From CBDBJK01 sp965206395 (GTDB lineage Bacteria; Chloroflexota; Dehalococcoidia; Lucifugimonadales; CATOSD01): a stretch of DNA of 17,575 bases. Each line of letters begins with the position of its first letter. Positions within the stretch are counted from its first letter, which is position 1. Under the pieces are notes generated by a model. It worked only from the letters and a program-made list of their open reading frames with translations. It was not told the origin of the DNA and did not search any database. The translations under genes were made by a program, and so were the position numbers. This document shows, one piece after another, positions 6,438-14,554 of the stretch. The DNA is taken from assembly GCA_965206395.1 (NCBI GenBank), contig CBDBJK010000003.1, positions 1 to 17,575 of the forward strand, written 5' to 3'.

Positions 6438-7685
6438 TGGTCCAACATCATTGAAATGAATACCATGATAGTCATTGTTCCTCTTGGGGGTTCAATCGTA
6501 ACGTTGAACCGAGGAGGAACCATGATGTCTACCAAGAAGTACCGTATCAGACTGACTACCGACGAACAACAGGAACTCAACGCCTTGGTCTCACGCGGTC
6601 GGGCTGCGGCGTACAAACAGACCCATGCGCGCATTCTGCTGATGAGCGATGAGTCACGCTCGGACGGGGGAATGAAGGACGCGGACATCACCAGCGCGCT
6701 CGGTGTGGGACAGTCAACGGTCGAGCGAATACGCAAGCGCTGTGTGGAGGAGGGGGTCGAGTCTGCGCTGAATCGCAAAAAGCAACTGCGTCGGCGTCAA
6801 AAGAGACTGGACGGCGAAGGTGAAGCACGGTTGATAGCGATGGCCTGCGGGGAACCGCCGGAGGGGCGTGCCAGTTGGACCCTGAAGCTGTTGGCTGACC
6901 AGTTGGTCGAGTGTGAGATAGTCGGGACCATTAGCACCGAGACGGTTCGCCAGGCGCTTAAAAAAAAACGAACTGAAGCCGTGGCTGAAGCAGAGTTGGT
7001 GCATCCCGCCCGGTCAGAGCGCGGAGTTTGTGTGCGCGATGGAAGACGTGATGGAAGACGTACTGGAGGTCTACCAACGGCCGTACGATGGGAATGAGGT
7101 TCTGGTGTGCATGGATGAGACGAGCAAACAGCAAGTCAAGGAGACGCGAGTGCCGCGTCCCGCAGCGCCCGGCTTATCGGCGGCATACGACTACGAATAC
7201 GAGCGCAATGGAGTGAGCAGCCTGTTCATGCTGTTTGCACCGTTGGACGGATGGCGCCGAGTCGAGGTCAGAGAGCGTCGCACGAAGGTGGACTGGGCGC
7301 ATGTGATAAAGAAACTGGTCGACGAGGACTACCCTGACAGAGACCGGATCGTGCTGGTAATGGACAATCTCAACACTCACAAGCTGTCCTCGCTATACGA
7401 GGCATTCGAGCCTGCTGAGGCGAGGCGTATAGCTGAGCGACTGGAGATACACTACACTCCCAAACACGGGAGTTGGTTGAATATGGCGGAGATAGAGATC
7501 GGTGTGCTGGCTCGACAGTGCCTGGACCGACGGATTGCCAATCAAGACATCCTGCGCGGCGAGGTCAATGCTTGGCAGAATCAACGCAACCGGGATGTGA
7601 TACGAGTGGATTGGCGCTTCACTACCGAGGATGCGCGCATCAAGCTAAAGTCACTCTACCCATCAATACAAAAACGTTGAACCAC
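6437..7685 (+). mobile_element. IS630-family insertion sequence inside the histidine kinase gene
   Basis: The ends are CTAGTGGTCCAAC (6434 onward) and, reverse-complemented, CTAGTGGTTCAAC (from 7688), near-identical terminal inverted repeats. TA (6435-6436 and 7686-7687), within CTAG, is duplicated at both ends, as expected for IS630/Tc1-type transposition. The element spans 1249 bases between the TA copies and contains one transposase gene with a frameshift. The host reading frame is preserved exactly across the excised site (ERKL followed by GEEALKQ). Confidence 0.93.
6522..7680 (+). pseudogene. IS630-family DDE transposase, one-base frameshift at an A9 run
   Basis: Cuts and joins IS630 ends at TA targets. 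GAGGAGG precedes ATG 6522 (or 6525). The N-terminal part has the paired helix-turn-helix region (ITSALGVGQSTVERIRKR) and continues to ETVRQALKK. The catalytic DDE domain is in the next frame: VCMDETSKQ (first Asp), VLVMDNLNTH (second Asp), TPKHGSWLNMAEIEI (Glu). The switch falls on nine A residues at 6960-6968. With eight A the protein would read ALKKNELKPWLKQSWCIPP and continue without a break to 7680, about 385 residues, the usual length. Either the run is an inactivating insertion or sequencing error, or the ribosome or polymerase slips there. Homopolymer slippage is known to be used by some insertion sequences, so the gene is not certainly dead. Confidence 0.85.
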
Positions 7686-8492
7686 TAGTTTTCGCTCCGT
7701 GATGTCATACCAGGCTCCGATGACATGGCTAACTTCCCCTTCCGTCGAGCTTACAACGCGGGAGATGTCTCCAATCCACTTGTATGAGCCGTCGGCGACC
7801 TGCCACCGATATTCGTCCTCCCGGCGGTCTTCGCCAGAGAACGCGGCCAGACTAGCGATCACCCTTCCCCTATCCTCTGGATGAATGTGATCTGAGAAGA
7901 ACGTGGGACTTGATGTGAAATCTTGAGCAGAAAATCCTGTAACTGCTTTTACTGTTTGGCTTACATACGTGGTGCCGAAATCACCCTCTTTCTTCGACAT
8001 ATAAGGGACGATTGGAAGGTTTTCGATTACCAGGGACGATTGTTCGTTGGTCAGTCGCAGTTCTTCGCGTATTCGCTCTCGCTCAGAGATATCAGCCTGT
8101 GCCCTCAAGACCAGATCGCGGAGCCATCCAACTAGAGTGCCAAACAGTATAATTGCTCCGCCATCTAGTGCCCCACCTTGTCGTAACCACTCACTCATGC
8201 TAGCTGAAGAGACGAAAGTAACTAACAACGAGTCTAGCGGAAAGGCCAACAGGCCGACAATTAAACCACCTTTCCAACCAGTGAGCCAACCCGCTGAAAT
8301 CACAGGTAGAGCGACGAGAAGCCGCGTATAGTCCCCGAGAATGTTGCTCAATGGCACGAACGCCAGGACATACACTATTGTGGCAATAAAAGTGACCGCC
8401 AATTTTGATCTGCCAGTTTCTAGCCTGAAATGCCATATTATGGAAGTGGCTGCGTCTCCCGATTGGTCTGCGTTTTTCACGTTTTCGAGCAT
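7686..8492 (-). pseudogene. Sensor histidine kinase, 5' part (membrane and PAS domains), interrupted by IS630
   Basis: The natural start is ATG 8492 (MLENVKNADQ) behind AGAGAGGG; a frame extension to 8522 only translates the ribosome site. About 30 residues in, a membrane region of roughly four helices begins (TFIATIVYVLAFVPLS, LLVALPVISAGWLTG, GLIVGLLAFPLDSLLV, GAIILFGTLVGWL). A short coiled coil (ISERERIREELRL) leads to a PAS domain ending YRWQVADGSYKWIG and GAWYDITERKL, the typical PAS/PAC end. The IS630 element enters directly after ERKL. Joined to 5612-6437, the original protein would be about 550 residues: membrane sensor, PAS, HisKA, HATPase. The signal sensed is unknown. No response regulator gene is in the window. 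Confidence 0.88.
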
Positions 8493-8786
8493 GATTGCGC
8501 CCTCTCTTCTACCTGGGAACATATCTGCAGGCGAAAGATTTCAGCTATGCCCTGCAGCAAATACACTCCCCAGTAAGCAATTTTCGCTCCCTCGCACATT
8601 TATTACATTGTGGGCTACATCCAGGGACATGGGTGTCTAACTGCATATTCACCGCCACGTCCATTATGATCAAAGCGTACAATCACCAACCTCAAGCCTG
8701 CGCATAGACTAAGCAGGGTTCGGATGTGCCACATGAAGAGATGACGTGTTACAATCTACTTTGATTTCTTGACTTGGTGAACAAAA

Positions 8787-9098
8787 GTGCCAATATATGA
8801 ATACCGTTGCGCATCCTGTAACCGCAAATCGAGCTTTTTCACTCGCTCCGTCTATGTCGAGGTAGAGGCCGTTTGCTCGCACTGCGGCAGCGATGATATG
8901 CACCGATTGATTTCAAGGGTGTCGTTCAAAATGGCTTCCGGTGGCACAAGGGGCACTGGCTACTACAGCGACCCCTCAAATATTGGCCGCAACGCTGAGA
9001 AAAGATTAGAAAGCCTTGGCGTGGATATGCCTGAATCCGTGCGCGACATGATAGACGACGCCCGAAACGGCAAGATGCCTGACGAGATGGATTTATGA
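8787..9098 (+). CDS. FmdB-family zinc ribbon protein
   Basis: A 103-residue protein whose first 45 residues are the FmdB/'putative regulatory' zinc ribbon: MPIYEYRCASC with C9xxC12, a second pair CSHC, and ISRVSFK after it. The remaining part is charged and probably flexible. The family is named after a formamidase regulator, but most members have no proven function; zinc binding is expected from the four cysteines. GTG 8787 is required, because the conserved MPIYEY begins there; no good ribosome site is visible, so it may be translated from a leaderless or weakly initiated message. It is a lone gene between the divergent histidine kinase and thiE. A weak TACAAT -10 lies at 8750-8755. Confidence 0.88.
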   Translation: MPIYEYRCASCNRKSSFFTRSVYVEVEAVCSHCGSDDMHRLISRVSFKMASGGTRGTGYYSDPSNIGRNAEKRLESLGVDMPESVRDMIDDARNGKMPDEMDL

Positions 9099-9178
9099 CG
9101 ATCATCCCGTGTGAGTCGCGATCAAGATTCCTAGTGGCCTAGCCCGGTGTACCTAGCTAACTGAATTTTCATGGTGAT

Positions 9179-10180
9179 GTGTTTATGATTCCCTTTGTCG
9201 CCGCTCATGTGAATATAATAATTGAGAATATCCGGCTTCTGGAGTCCTTTGTCACCGTTCCACTAGGGCTGTATTCAGATATTCGAATGCTAAGGGAATC
9301 CCTTCCCTTCCCTCAAGCGGCAGAGCTGTCCCGTGACGAGACAAGGGAGCGTCGCACCGCATTCATGACGCTTACTGACACTCCGTTGGAATTGGCCCTG
9401 GAAACCATCTCGTCCATTTCGAACTCAATCGATACGCTCGAAAGGATCAGCGATGGGTCGCCTCTTGAGTCTGATTGGGTAGTGCGGGTGCGACGAGTGC
9501 TCAGCCGTGCCGAGCAGAGGGTCGGCGGTGACGTTCGGGCTAGCGTTGCCTCGAAAATTAGCGGCCTTTACGTAATCGTCGATCCGGAGGCGACTAACGG
9601 CAGGCCTGTAATCGAGGTAGCCGAGGCCACTCTGAAAGGCGGCACGAGCGTCTTGCAGCTTCGGGACAAGACCCAGGATAAAGGGGATATTCTGCCCATC
9701 GCTCGACAACTGAAGTCGATGTGCGATGACTACGGCGCGCTGTTCATCATGAACGATGACGCCGATATAGCGCTGGCGTGTGACGCTCATGGCCTTCACG
9801 TTGGGCAGACCGATTTGCCCGTGTCAGAGGCGCGGTTAGTACTCGCACACCGTCAAATCATTGGCACTTCAAATGGTGGCGTTGACGAAGTGATGCAGTC
9901 AACGTCCAACGGGGCCGACTACCTCGCGGTCGGCGCCGTATTCGCAACCACTACGATGGGAAAGAGCGGCAGAACTTCCCTGGGCGTGGAGATGTTGAGC
10001 AAAGTCAAAGAACAGGTTTCCCAGCCCATCGTAGCGATTGGTGGCATCAATGCGGGGAACATCGCTGAGGTAGTCAGGGCAGGCGCCGACTGCGTATGCG
10101 TTGTAAGCGCGGTGACGTTTGCCGACGACCCGCAAGCCGCCACTCGCGAACTGGTAGAAGCTATACAGAGTGCGAGGTAG
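9179..10180 (+). CDS. thiE: Thiamine-phosphate synthase with N-terminal extension
   Basis: Couples the pyrimidine and thiazole halves of thiamine to make thiamine phosphate, in the cytoplasm. The ThiE barrel starts at about residue 127 (SGLYVIVDPEA) and includes SVLQLRDK (pyrophosphate/Mg region), FIMNDDADIAL, GLHVGQTDLP, YLAVGAVFATTTMGKS (substrate loop) and VAIGGINAGN. The usual GxSxH segment reads GTSNGGVDE, so a common histidine is absent. ThiE alone is about 210 residues; here ~125 residues precede it, predicted helical and without a motif I know (SLESDWVVRVRRVLSRAEQR-like). The start is uncertain: GTG 9179 is the most upstream, ATG 9365 would still keep part of the extension. The end is 15 bases from the GNAT gene, so the two are likely co-transcribed. 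A decayed copy of its last ~25 codons is at 10687-10765. Confidence 0.88.
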   Translation: MFMIPFVAAHVNIIIENIRLLESFVTVPLGLYSDIRMLRESLPFPQAAELSRDETRERRTAFMTLTDTPLELALETISSISNSIDTLERISDGSPLESDWVVRVRRVLSRAEQRVGGDVRASVASKISGLYVIVDPEATNGRPVIEVAEATLKGGTSVLQLRDKTQDKGDILPIARQLKSMCDDYGALFIMNDDADIALACDAHGLHVGQTDLPVSEARLVLAHRQIIGTSNGGVDEVMQSTSNGADYLAVGAVFATTTMGKSGRTSLGVEMLSKVKEQVSQPIVAIGGINAGNIAEVVRAGADCVCVVSAVTFADDPQAATRELVEAIQSAR

Positions 10181-10195
10181 CTAGAGATAACTGCT

Positions 10196-10672
10196 ATGAA
10201 CAAGACACCAAACAGAATTTCGATTCGCCGTGCTGTCGCCGCGGATGCGGAAGAGATAGCTAACTGCGTCAAGGCAGCGTATGAGCACTATATCCCGCGC
10301 GTGGGCAAACCACCCGGCCCGATGCTGGATAATTATGATGAAGTTGTCGAAACCCACCATGTAACAGTAGCGGAACATGAAGGCAAAATCGTCGGCGCGA
10401 TTGTCCTGATAAGTTTGCAAGATGGCGTTTTGCTCGATAACGTCGCCGTCCATCCCACTTTTCAAGGCCAAGGGTTGGGCAAGAGGCTTATGCAGCTTGC
10501 TGAAAACGAAGCTAAGGGCAGAGGATATTCTGAAATCCAGCTATATACTCACGAAAAGATGACTGAGAACATCGCAATGTACACGAATATGGGCTATGTT
10601 GAGGTGTCGAGGCGAGTGGTGAACGGGTATGATCGGGTGTACATGAGCAAGCAGCTTGATGTGTCCTCTTAG
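10196..10672 (+). CDS. GNAT-family N-acetyltransferase
   Basis: A 158-residue acetyltransferase of unknown substrate. The opening ISIRRAVAADAEEIANCVKA is the usual beta1-alpha1 start of GNAT proteins. The acetyl-CoA pyrophosphate-binding motif is VAVHPTFQGQGLGKRLMQLA (Q-x-x-G-x-G), followed by IQLYTHEKMTENIAMYTNMG, the beta5-alpha4 region typical of the fold. Length is normal. ATG 10196 lies 15 bases after thiE and shares its message. Immediately downstream is a thiE-like remnant, which suggests that this gene lies within a former thiE duplication. It could modify a small molecule, a protein or an antibiotic; the sequence does not say which. Confidence 0.9.
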   Translation: MNKTPNRISIRRAVAADAEEIANCVKAAYEHYIPRVGKPPGPMLDNYDEVVETHHVTVAEHEGKIVGAIVLISLQDGVLLDNVAVHPTFQGQGLGKRLMQLAENEAKGRGYSEIQLYTHEKMTENIAMYTNMGYVEVSRRVVNGYDRVYMSKQLDVSS

Positions 10673-10686
10673 TATTTGCATAACTC

Positions 10687-10765
10687 AAGTCGTAAGCGCA
10701 GTGGCGTTTGTCGATGACACGAAAGCCACCAATCGCGAAATGTTCGAGGCTACGCGCGGCGTGGA
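10687..10765 (+). pseudogene. Remnant of a second thiE 3' end
   Basis: By eye roughly four of five bases match the thiE end at 10097-10175 (for example GTAAGCGC, CGTTTG, CGA-GAC, TCGCGAA in the same order). Translated it reads VVSAVAFVDDTKATNREMFE compared with VVSAVTFADDPQAATRELVE in ThiE. There is no start and no upstream ThiE part, only the GNAT gene. It is therefore a decayed duplicate fragment, probably non-functional. Confidence 0.72.
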
Positions 10766-10801
10766 GGTGTCTTCCTTGACTTTGGCATATTTCTTGCTGA
10801 T

Positions 10802-11503
10802 ATGGAAAAATCCGAAATGATAGATTCCGTCAATCAGACGTCAGAAGAACAGAAGCTAAGGCTCAGGGCGATTGGAGACGAGGCGCGGGCCAGCTTTGCG
10901 AGAACGCACGATGCGCGGGAACAAGCGTACAAGCTATCCAGGGATGTCGTTCGCAACTCCGCTAACTGCATACGCGCGTCGCACCGTGGCGATTTCGAGC
11001 AGGCGCAGCAGTTGCTCGATACGGTAGCCGAGCTTGTCGGTCAAATGGAGACTGTCGCGAAAGACTATCCTGCGGTGTATTACGCTGGTTTCATCGAGGA
11101 TGCTCAGAAGGAATACGTCGAGGCCACCGCAACCCTAGCTTTCATACGTGGCACTCAGCTTGCAGGGCCAGAGCAGCTTAATGTGGGGCCTGCGCCCTAC
11201 CTCAACGGGCTGTCGGAGGTTGTCGGCGAGCTACGACGTTACATCCTGGACTCTCTGCGCAAGGACGACTTCTCTCGTTGCGAAGAGATTCTGGGCCTCA
11301 TGGACGAGGTCTATACCGTGCTTGTGTCCATCGATTTCCCTGAAGCGGTGACCAGGGGCCTCAGACGCAGCACTGACATGGCACGAGGTATCCTGGAACG
11401 CACCAGGGCCGACATGACTGTGGCCTTGCGACAGCAACGCCTGGAGCAGAACCTGGACGCGTTCCGCGAGCAATTGTTGAATTTCCAAGTAAAAGGTGAT
11501 TAA
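10802..11503 (+). CDS. Translin-family protein
   Basis: A 233-residue, almost fully helical protein. Segments such as REQAYKLSRDVVRNSANCIR, then RASHRGDFEQAQQLLD, YYAGFIEDAQKEYVEATATL, LNGLSEVVGELRRYILDSLR and FPEAVTRGLRRSTDMARGIL follow the order of bacterial and archaeal translin homologues. Eukaryotic translin and TRAX form RNA/DNA-binding oligomers with nuclease activity; the bacterial relatives have no settled role. Conserved acidic residues (FIEDAQKEYVE) are present. Start ATG 10802 has no clear ribosome site; M6 at 10817 is an alternative. It follows the thiE remnant and precedes hppA by 133 bases, with a terminator-like hairpin between. Confidence 0.82.
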   Translation: MEKSEMIDSVNQTSEEQKLRLRAIGDEARASFARTHDAREQAYKLSRDVVRNSANCIRASHRGDFEQAQQLLDTVAELVGQMETVAKDYPAVYYAGFIEDAQKEYVEATATLAFIRGTQLAGPEQLNVGPAPYLNGLSEVVGELRRYILDSLRKDDFSRCEEILGLMDEVYTVLVSIDFPEAVTRGLRRSTDMARGILERTRADMTVALRQQRLEQNLDAFREQLLNFQVKGD

Positions 11504-11533
11504 CTAACGAAGTCTAAATAACCTACTGCTGGC

Positions 11534-11562
11534 TTGACTGGCCTACCAGGTTATGCTAGGTT
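11534..11562 (+). promoter_or_regulatory. Candidate promoter for hppA
   Basis: TTGACT (11534-11539), 17 bases, TAGGTT (11557-11562). A better-looking TATGCT at 11552 has only a 12-base spacing. Transcription would begin near 11570, upstream of the hairpin at 11596-11617. Confidence 0.4.
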
Positions 11563-11595
11563 TTCGCCAACAGAATAGTTTTTGATATTGAATTT

Positions 11596-11623
11596 GTCTT
11601 CCCGAATGAGGGGAGGCTTTTTT
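11596..11623 (+). terminator. Intrinsic terminator just before hppA
   Basis: GTCTTCCC (11596-11603) pairs with GGGGAGGC (11610-11617) around a GAATGA loop, including two G-U pairs, and is followed by six T (11618-11623). It ends the translin message, and if hppA is transcribed from 11534-11562 it lies in the hppA leader, only 13 bases ahead of the start codon. Confidence 0.72.
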
Positions 11624-11636
11624 ATGGAGGGGAGTT

Positions 11637-13673
11637 GTGACAATCCTTTACCTCGCCATTGGCGCGGGAGCATTGGCGCTTGTATTTGCACTCGTGTTGA
11701 CACTCAATGTCCTACGACAGGACAAGGGAGACGAGAGTATCCAGGCTATAGGACGGGCGATACAAGAAGGCGCGATGGCCTTTCTTTCCACGGAATATCG
11801 CCTGCTTGCCGTATTCGTAATTGTAATGTTCGTCATTTTGGCTGTGTTCATCGATTACGACGTACTGGACAAAGTCGGCAGCGACCGCTCCGTGCCCTCC
11901 ACTGCTATCGCTTACGCCTCAGGAGCGGCCCTCTCTGCACTAGCCGGATTCATAGGCATGAGCATAGCTGTGAGGGCAAACACCCGCACCACGATTCAAG
12001 CGATGAAAGGACTCAATCCTGCCCTTCGCGTTGCATTTAACAGCGGCACTGTGATGGGCGTGTCAGTGGTAGGCATCGGGTTGATTGGCATAACCGCAGC
12101 CTGGTGGATTTTCAAAGAACCGACCATAATCGCGGGCTTTGGATTCGGCGCTTCTTCCATTGCGCTGTTTGCGAGAGTTGGCGGTGGCATATACACCAAG
12201 GCCGCCGACGTTGGCGCAGACCTCGTCGGAAAGATCGAACAAGGCATCCCAGAGGATGACCCGCGCAATCCAGCGACGGTCGCGGACAACGTGGGTGACA
12301 ACGTAGGTGATGTCGCAGGTATGGGCGCAGACCTCTTCGAGTCCTATGTTGGGTCCATAATCGCCACCATAACGCTCGCCGCAGTCGGGGTTGTCGCGCT
12401 GGGAGCCGACAAACCGGGCGGGTTCGACTCCAATTTATTCTTGCTTCCCATACTCATCGCCTCAATTGGCATCTTCGCGTCCATATTGGGTACATTCCTC
12501 GTTAGAACAGGCGAGCAAGCTACGATGGGACGCCTTTTGTGGGCCCTGCGCACGGGCATTTTCGCGTCAGGTGGACTGGTGCTGATAGGCACAGGTGTCG
12601 CCCTCGTTATGCTGGACATGAATTTCGATCTCTTCTGGGTAGTGCTTGTGGGGCTTCTCGCAGGCCAGATAATCGGCACCTCGTCGGAAATATTTACCTC
12701 TTATGAGTACGGTTTTACGAAAGGGATAGCCAGGCAAGCGGAGACAGGCCCTGCGACCGTCATAATAGGCGGTCTTGGGTTAGGTATGCTGAGCACGCTC
12801 ATCCCCGGTGTAGTAGTAGTACTTGCAATGTGGCTTGCTAATTTGTTAGCAGGCACATACGGAGTCGCACTTGCCGCCGTTGGCATGCTCTCGACTCTGG
12901 GGATAACGCTCGCCGCCGACGCTTATGGTCCTGTAGCCGACAACGCAGGCGGCATCGCGGAGCAGGCCCATTTAGACCCGATAGTGCGGGAGAGAACAGA
13001 CGCGCTTGACTCCCTTGGTAATACCACTGCTGCCACTGGCAAGGGGTTTGCTATCGGCTCGGCGGTTCTGACGGCTCTTGCGCTTATGGCGGCCTACTCT
13101 CAAGTGACCGACATCAAGGCCTTTAACCTTCTGGACGTTAACGTCCTGATGGGTTTGATTGTAGGCGCTATTATGCCCTTCTTGTTTGCTGCTCTGACCA
13201 TGCAGGCCGTGGGCAGAGCGGCGAACGCAATGGTGCAAGAGGTGCGCCGCCAGTTTCGCGAGATAGTGGGTCTTTTGGAAGGGACTGCCGACGCCGATTA
13301 CGCTCGCGCTGTGGACATCAGCACCAAGGGTGCAATGCGGGAGATGGTTTTGCCGGGTCTGTTGGCCGTCATAGCGCCTATCATTGTGGGCGCGATTCTA
13401 GGTGCAGAGGCATTGGGAGGGTTGCTCGTTGGCGCTATCGTCACTGGATTTCTTCTGGCAATAATGATGGCGAATGCCGGTGGTGCGTGGGACAATGCGA
13501 AGAAATTCGTCGAGGCCGGAAACCTGGGAGGCAAAGGGTCTGACGTTCATGCAGCCGTCGTCATCGGAGACACTGTAGGCGACCCTTTCAAAGACACTTC
13601 CGGGCCTGCACTCAACATTCTCATTAAGCTGATGTCAATCGTGGCCCTGGTATTTGCGCCTCTGTTCCTATAG
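11637..13673 (+). CDS. hppA: Membrane-bound ion-pumping pyrophosphatase, K+-dependent type
   Basis: This integral membrane enzyme hydrolyses pyrophosphate and uses the energy to move H+ (or Na+) across the cytoplasmic membrane. It has 678 residues and about 16 membrane helices, the usual size. The first substrate-binding region reads GGGIYTKAADVGADLVGKIE, then DDPRNPATVADNVGDNVGDV with the conserved acidic/Mg-binding residues. The second reads DNAGGIAEQAHLD and LGNTTAATGKGFAIGSA. The third is GSDVHAAVVIGDTVGDPFKD with TSGP after it. The 'NTTAA' sequence has Ala where K+-independent enzymes carry Lys, so this should be a K+-stimulated type. I cannot tell H+ from Na+ transport from sequence alone. 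GTG 11637 follows GGAGGGGAG. Probably transcribed alone. Confidence 0.96.
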   Translation: MTILYLAIGAGALALVFALVLTLNVLRQDKGDESIQAIGRAIQEGAMAFLSTEYRLLAVFVIVMFVILAVFIDYDVLDKVGSDRSVPSTAIAYASGAALSALAGFIGMSIAVRANTRTTIQAMKGLNPALRVAFNSGTVMGVSVVGIGLIGITAAWWIFKEPTIIAGFGFGASSIALFARVGGGIYTKAADVGADLVGKIEQGIPEDDPRNPATVADNVGDNVGDVAGMGADLFESYVGSIIATITLAAVGVVALGADKPGGFDSNLFLLPILIASIGIFASILGTFLVRTGEQATMGRLLWALRTGIFASGGLVLIGTGVALVMLDMNFDLFWVVLVGLLAGQIIGTSSEIFTSYEYGFTKGIARQAETGPATVIIGGLGLGMLSTLIPGVVVVLAMWLANLLAGTYGVALAAVGMLSTLGITLAADAYGPVADNAGGIAEQAHLDPIVRERTDALDSLGNTTAATGKGFAIGSAVLTALALMAAYSQVTDIKAFNLLDVNVLMGLIVGAIMPFLFAALTMQAVGRAANAMVQEVRRQFREIVGLLEGTADADYARAVDISTKGAMREMVLPGLLAVIAPIIVGAILGAEALGGLLVGAIVTGFLLAIMMANAGGAWDNAKKFVEAGNLGGKGSDVHAAVVIGDTVGDPFKDTSGPALNILIKLMSIVALVFAPLFL

Positions 13674-13757
13674 ATAGGTTAGCTGAGGCCGACGGCTCGC
13701 GGCCACACCACAGGAGGTCGTCCCAGCAATTTTCTTGTTGGCTGCAGGCAGGCGCAG

Positions 13758-14033
13758 TCAGCGCGCAACGAACATGTCCTTATACAGAAGAGCAATCATA
13801 TCCTTCTGCTTGATATTGAACGATTCGCCAAGAGCCAGAAACTCTCTTACGCGGACTTCCCTGTCGATGTCGTCTTCGAGGGGCAACCATTCACCATCCT
13901 GCACGACTCGCTGTGCGTAGTTCCTTAGAGCTACTAGATGCTGCGACATGATGACTCGTCGTACATCCTCTTTCAGAGTTGTCAGATATCGGGTCGCTGC
14001 TATTTTAGGGTCGTTTGGGTCAAACCGGGCCAT
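13758..14033 (-). CDS. Hypothetical small helical protein
   Basis: I do not recognise the family. ATG 14033 follows GGAGAGG at five bases, so I choose it over the GTG at 14069, which has no ribosome site. The 91-residue product begins MARFDPNDPKIAATRYLTTL, is mostly helical, charged, soluble and has no cysteine motif. It sits 60 bases downstream of the zinc-ribbon gene 14095-14277 on the same strand, so the pair probably form one transcript, convergent with hppA. Coding quality looks good; function unknown. Confidence 0.7.
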   Translation of the reverse strand: MARFDPNDPKIAATRYLTTLKEDVRRVIMSQHLVALRNYAQRVVQDGEWLPLEDDIDREVRVREFLALGESFNIKQKDMIALLYKDMFVAR

Positions 14034-14094
14034 GTCAGCCTCTCCAATAAATTCACGAGTCTTTTCCACTCGGTTAGTGACGGTTGAACAACAA

Positions 14095-14277
14095 TTAGGC
14101 AGAACGCTTTTGAGTCAACCGGGACTCAAATTCCTCTACGATTACGCTCGTTGAAGACTCCTGATCGAAATCGGCTGCAACAGCACCGCATTGAAGGCAA
14201 GACACGAAGGAGCCATAGAAATCTTTCCCTAGATAGAGGTCGCCGCTACATCGCTTGCATGATTTGAACCAAACCAT
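14095..14277 (-). CDS. Small zinc-ribbon protein
   Basis: A 60-residue protein with two CxxC pairs in its first half (SCKRCSGDLYLGKDFYG then SCLQCG), the layout of a rubredoxin-like or ribosomal-type zinc ribbon, followed by an acidic then basic tail. It starts at ATG 14277 behind GAAGGGAA. Likely binds one zinc; partner unknown. It leads a two-gene transcript with 13758-14033. The region from 14278 to 14554 upstream holds no gene that I can see and should contain the promoter. Confidence 0.65.
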   Translation of the reverse strand: MVWFKSCKRCSGDLYLGKDFYGSFVSCLQCGAVAADFDQESSTSVIVEEFESRLTQKRSA

Positions 14278-14554
14278 ATTCGTTTCCCTTCGCTAGCTTG
14301 CTGTAGAGTTGGCAGTGGATTGTACTGAGGACACTTCCATCGATGAATGCCATATTCCTAATTTATGTCCAAAGTTGGAAAGAAGAGGGGAACGTCAGGT
14401 ATCCAGAAGAGTTGATGTGGTGAAAGTTGGTGAATCAATTGTGAACAAGTCGTTAGTAAACTAATGAGGATGTTAAAAGGCAGGGTAATTAGAAGCTACG
14501 GAGGTGGATGGCACAGAACGCCTTTGAAAACTGTAGTGTCGCAAACTATAATGA

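Noticed and set aside
11582..12040. Alternative 152-codon frame at the start of hppA
   Set aside because: It is in another frame over the clear pyrophosphatase coding sequence.
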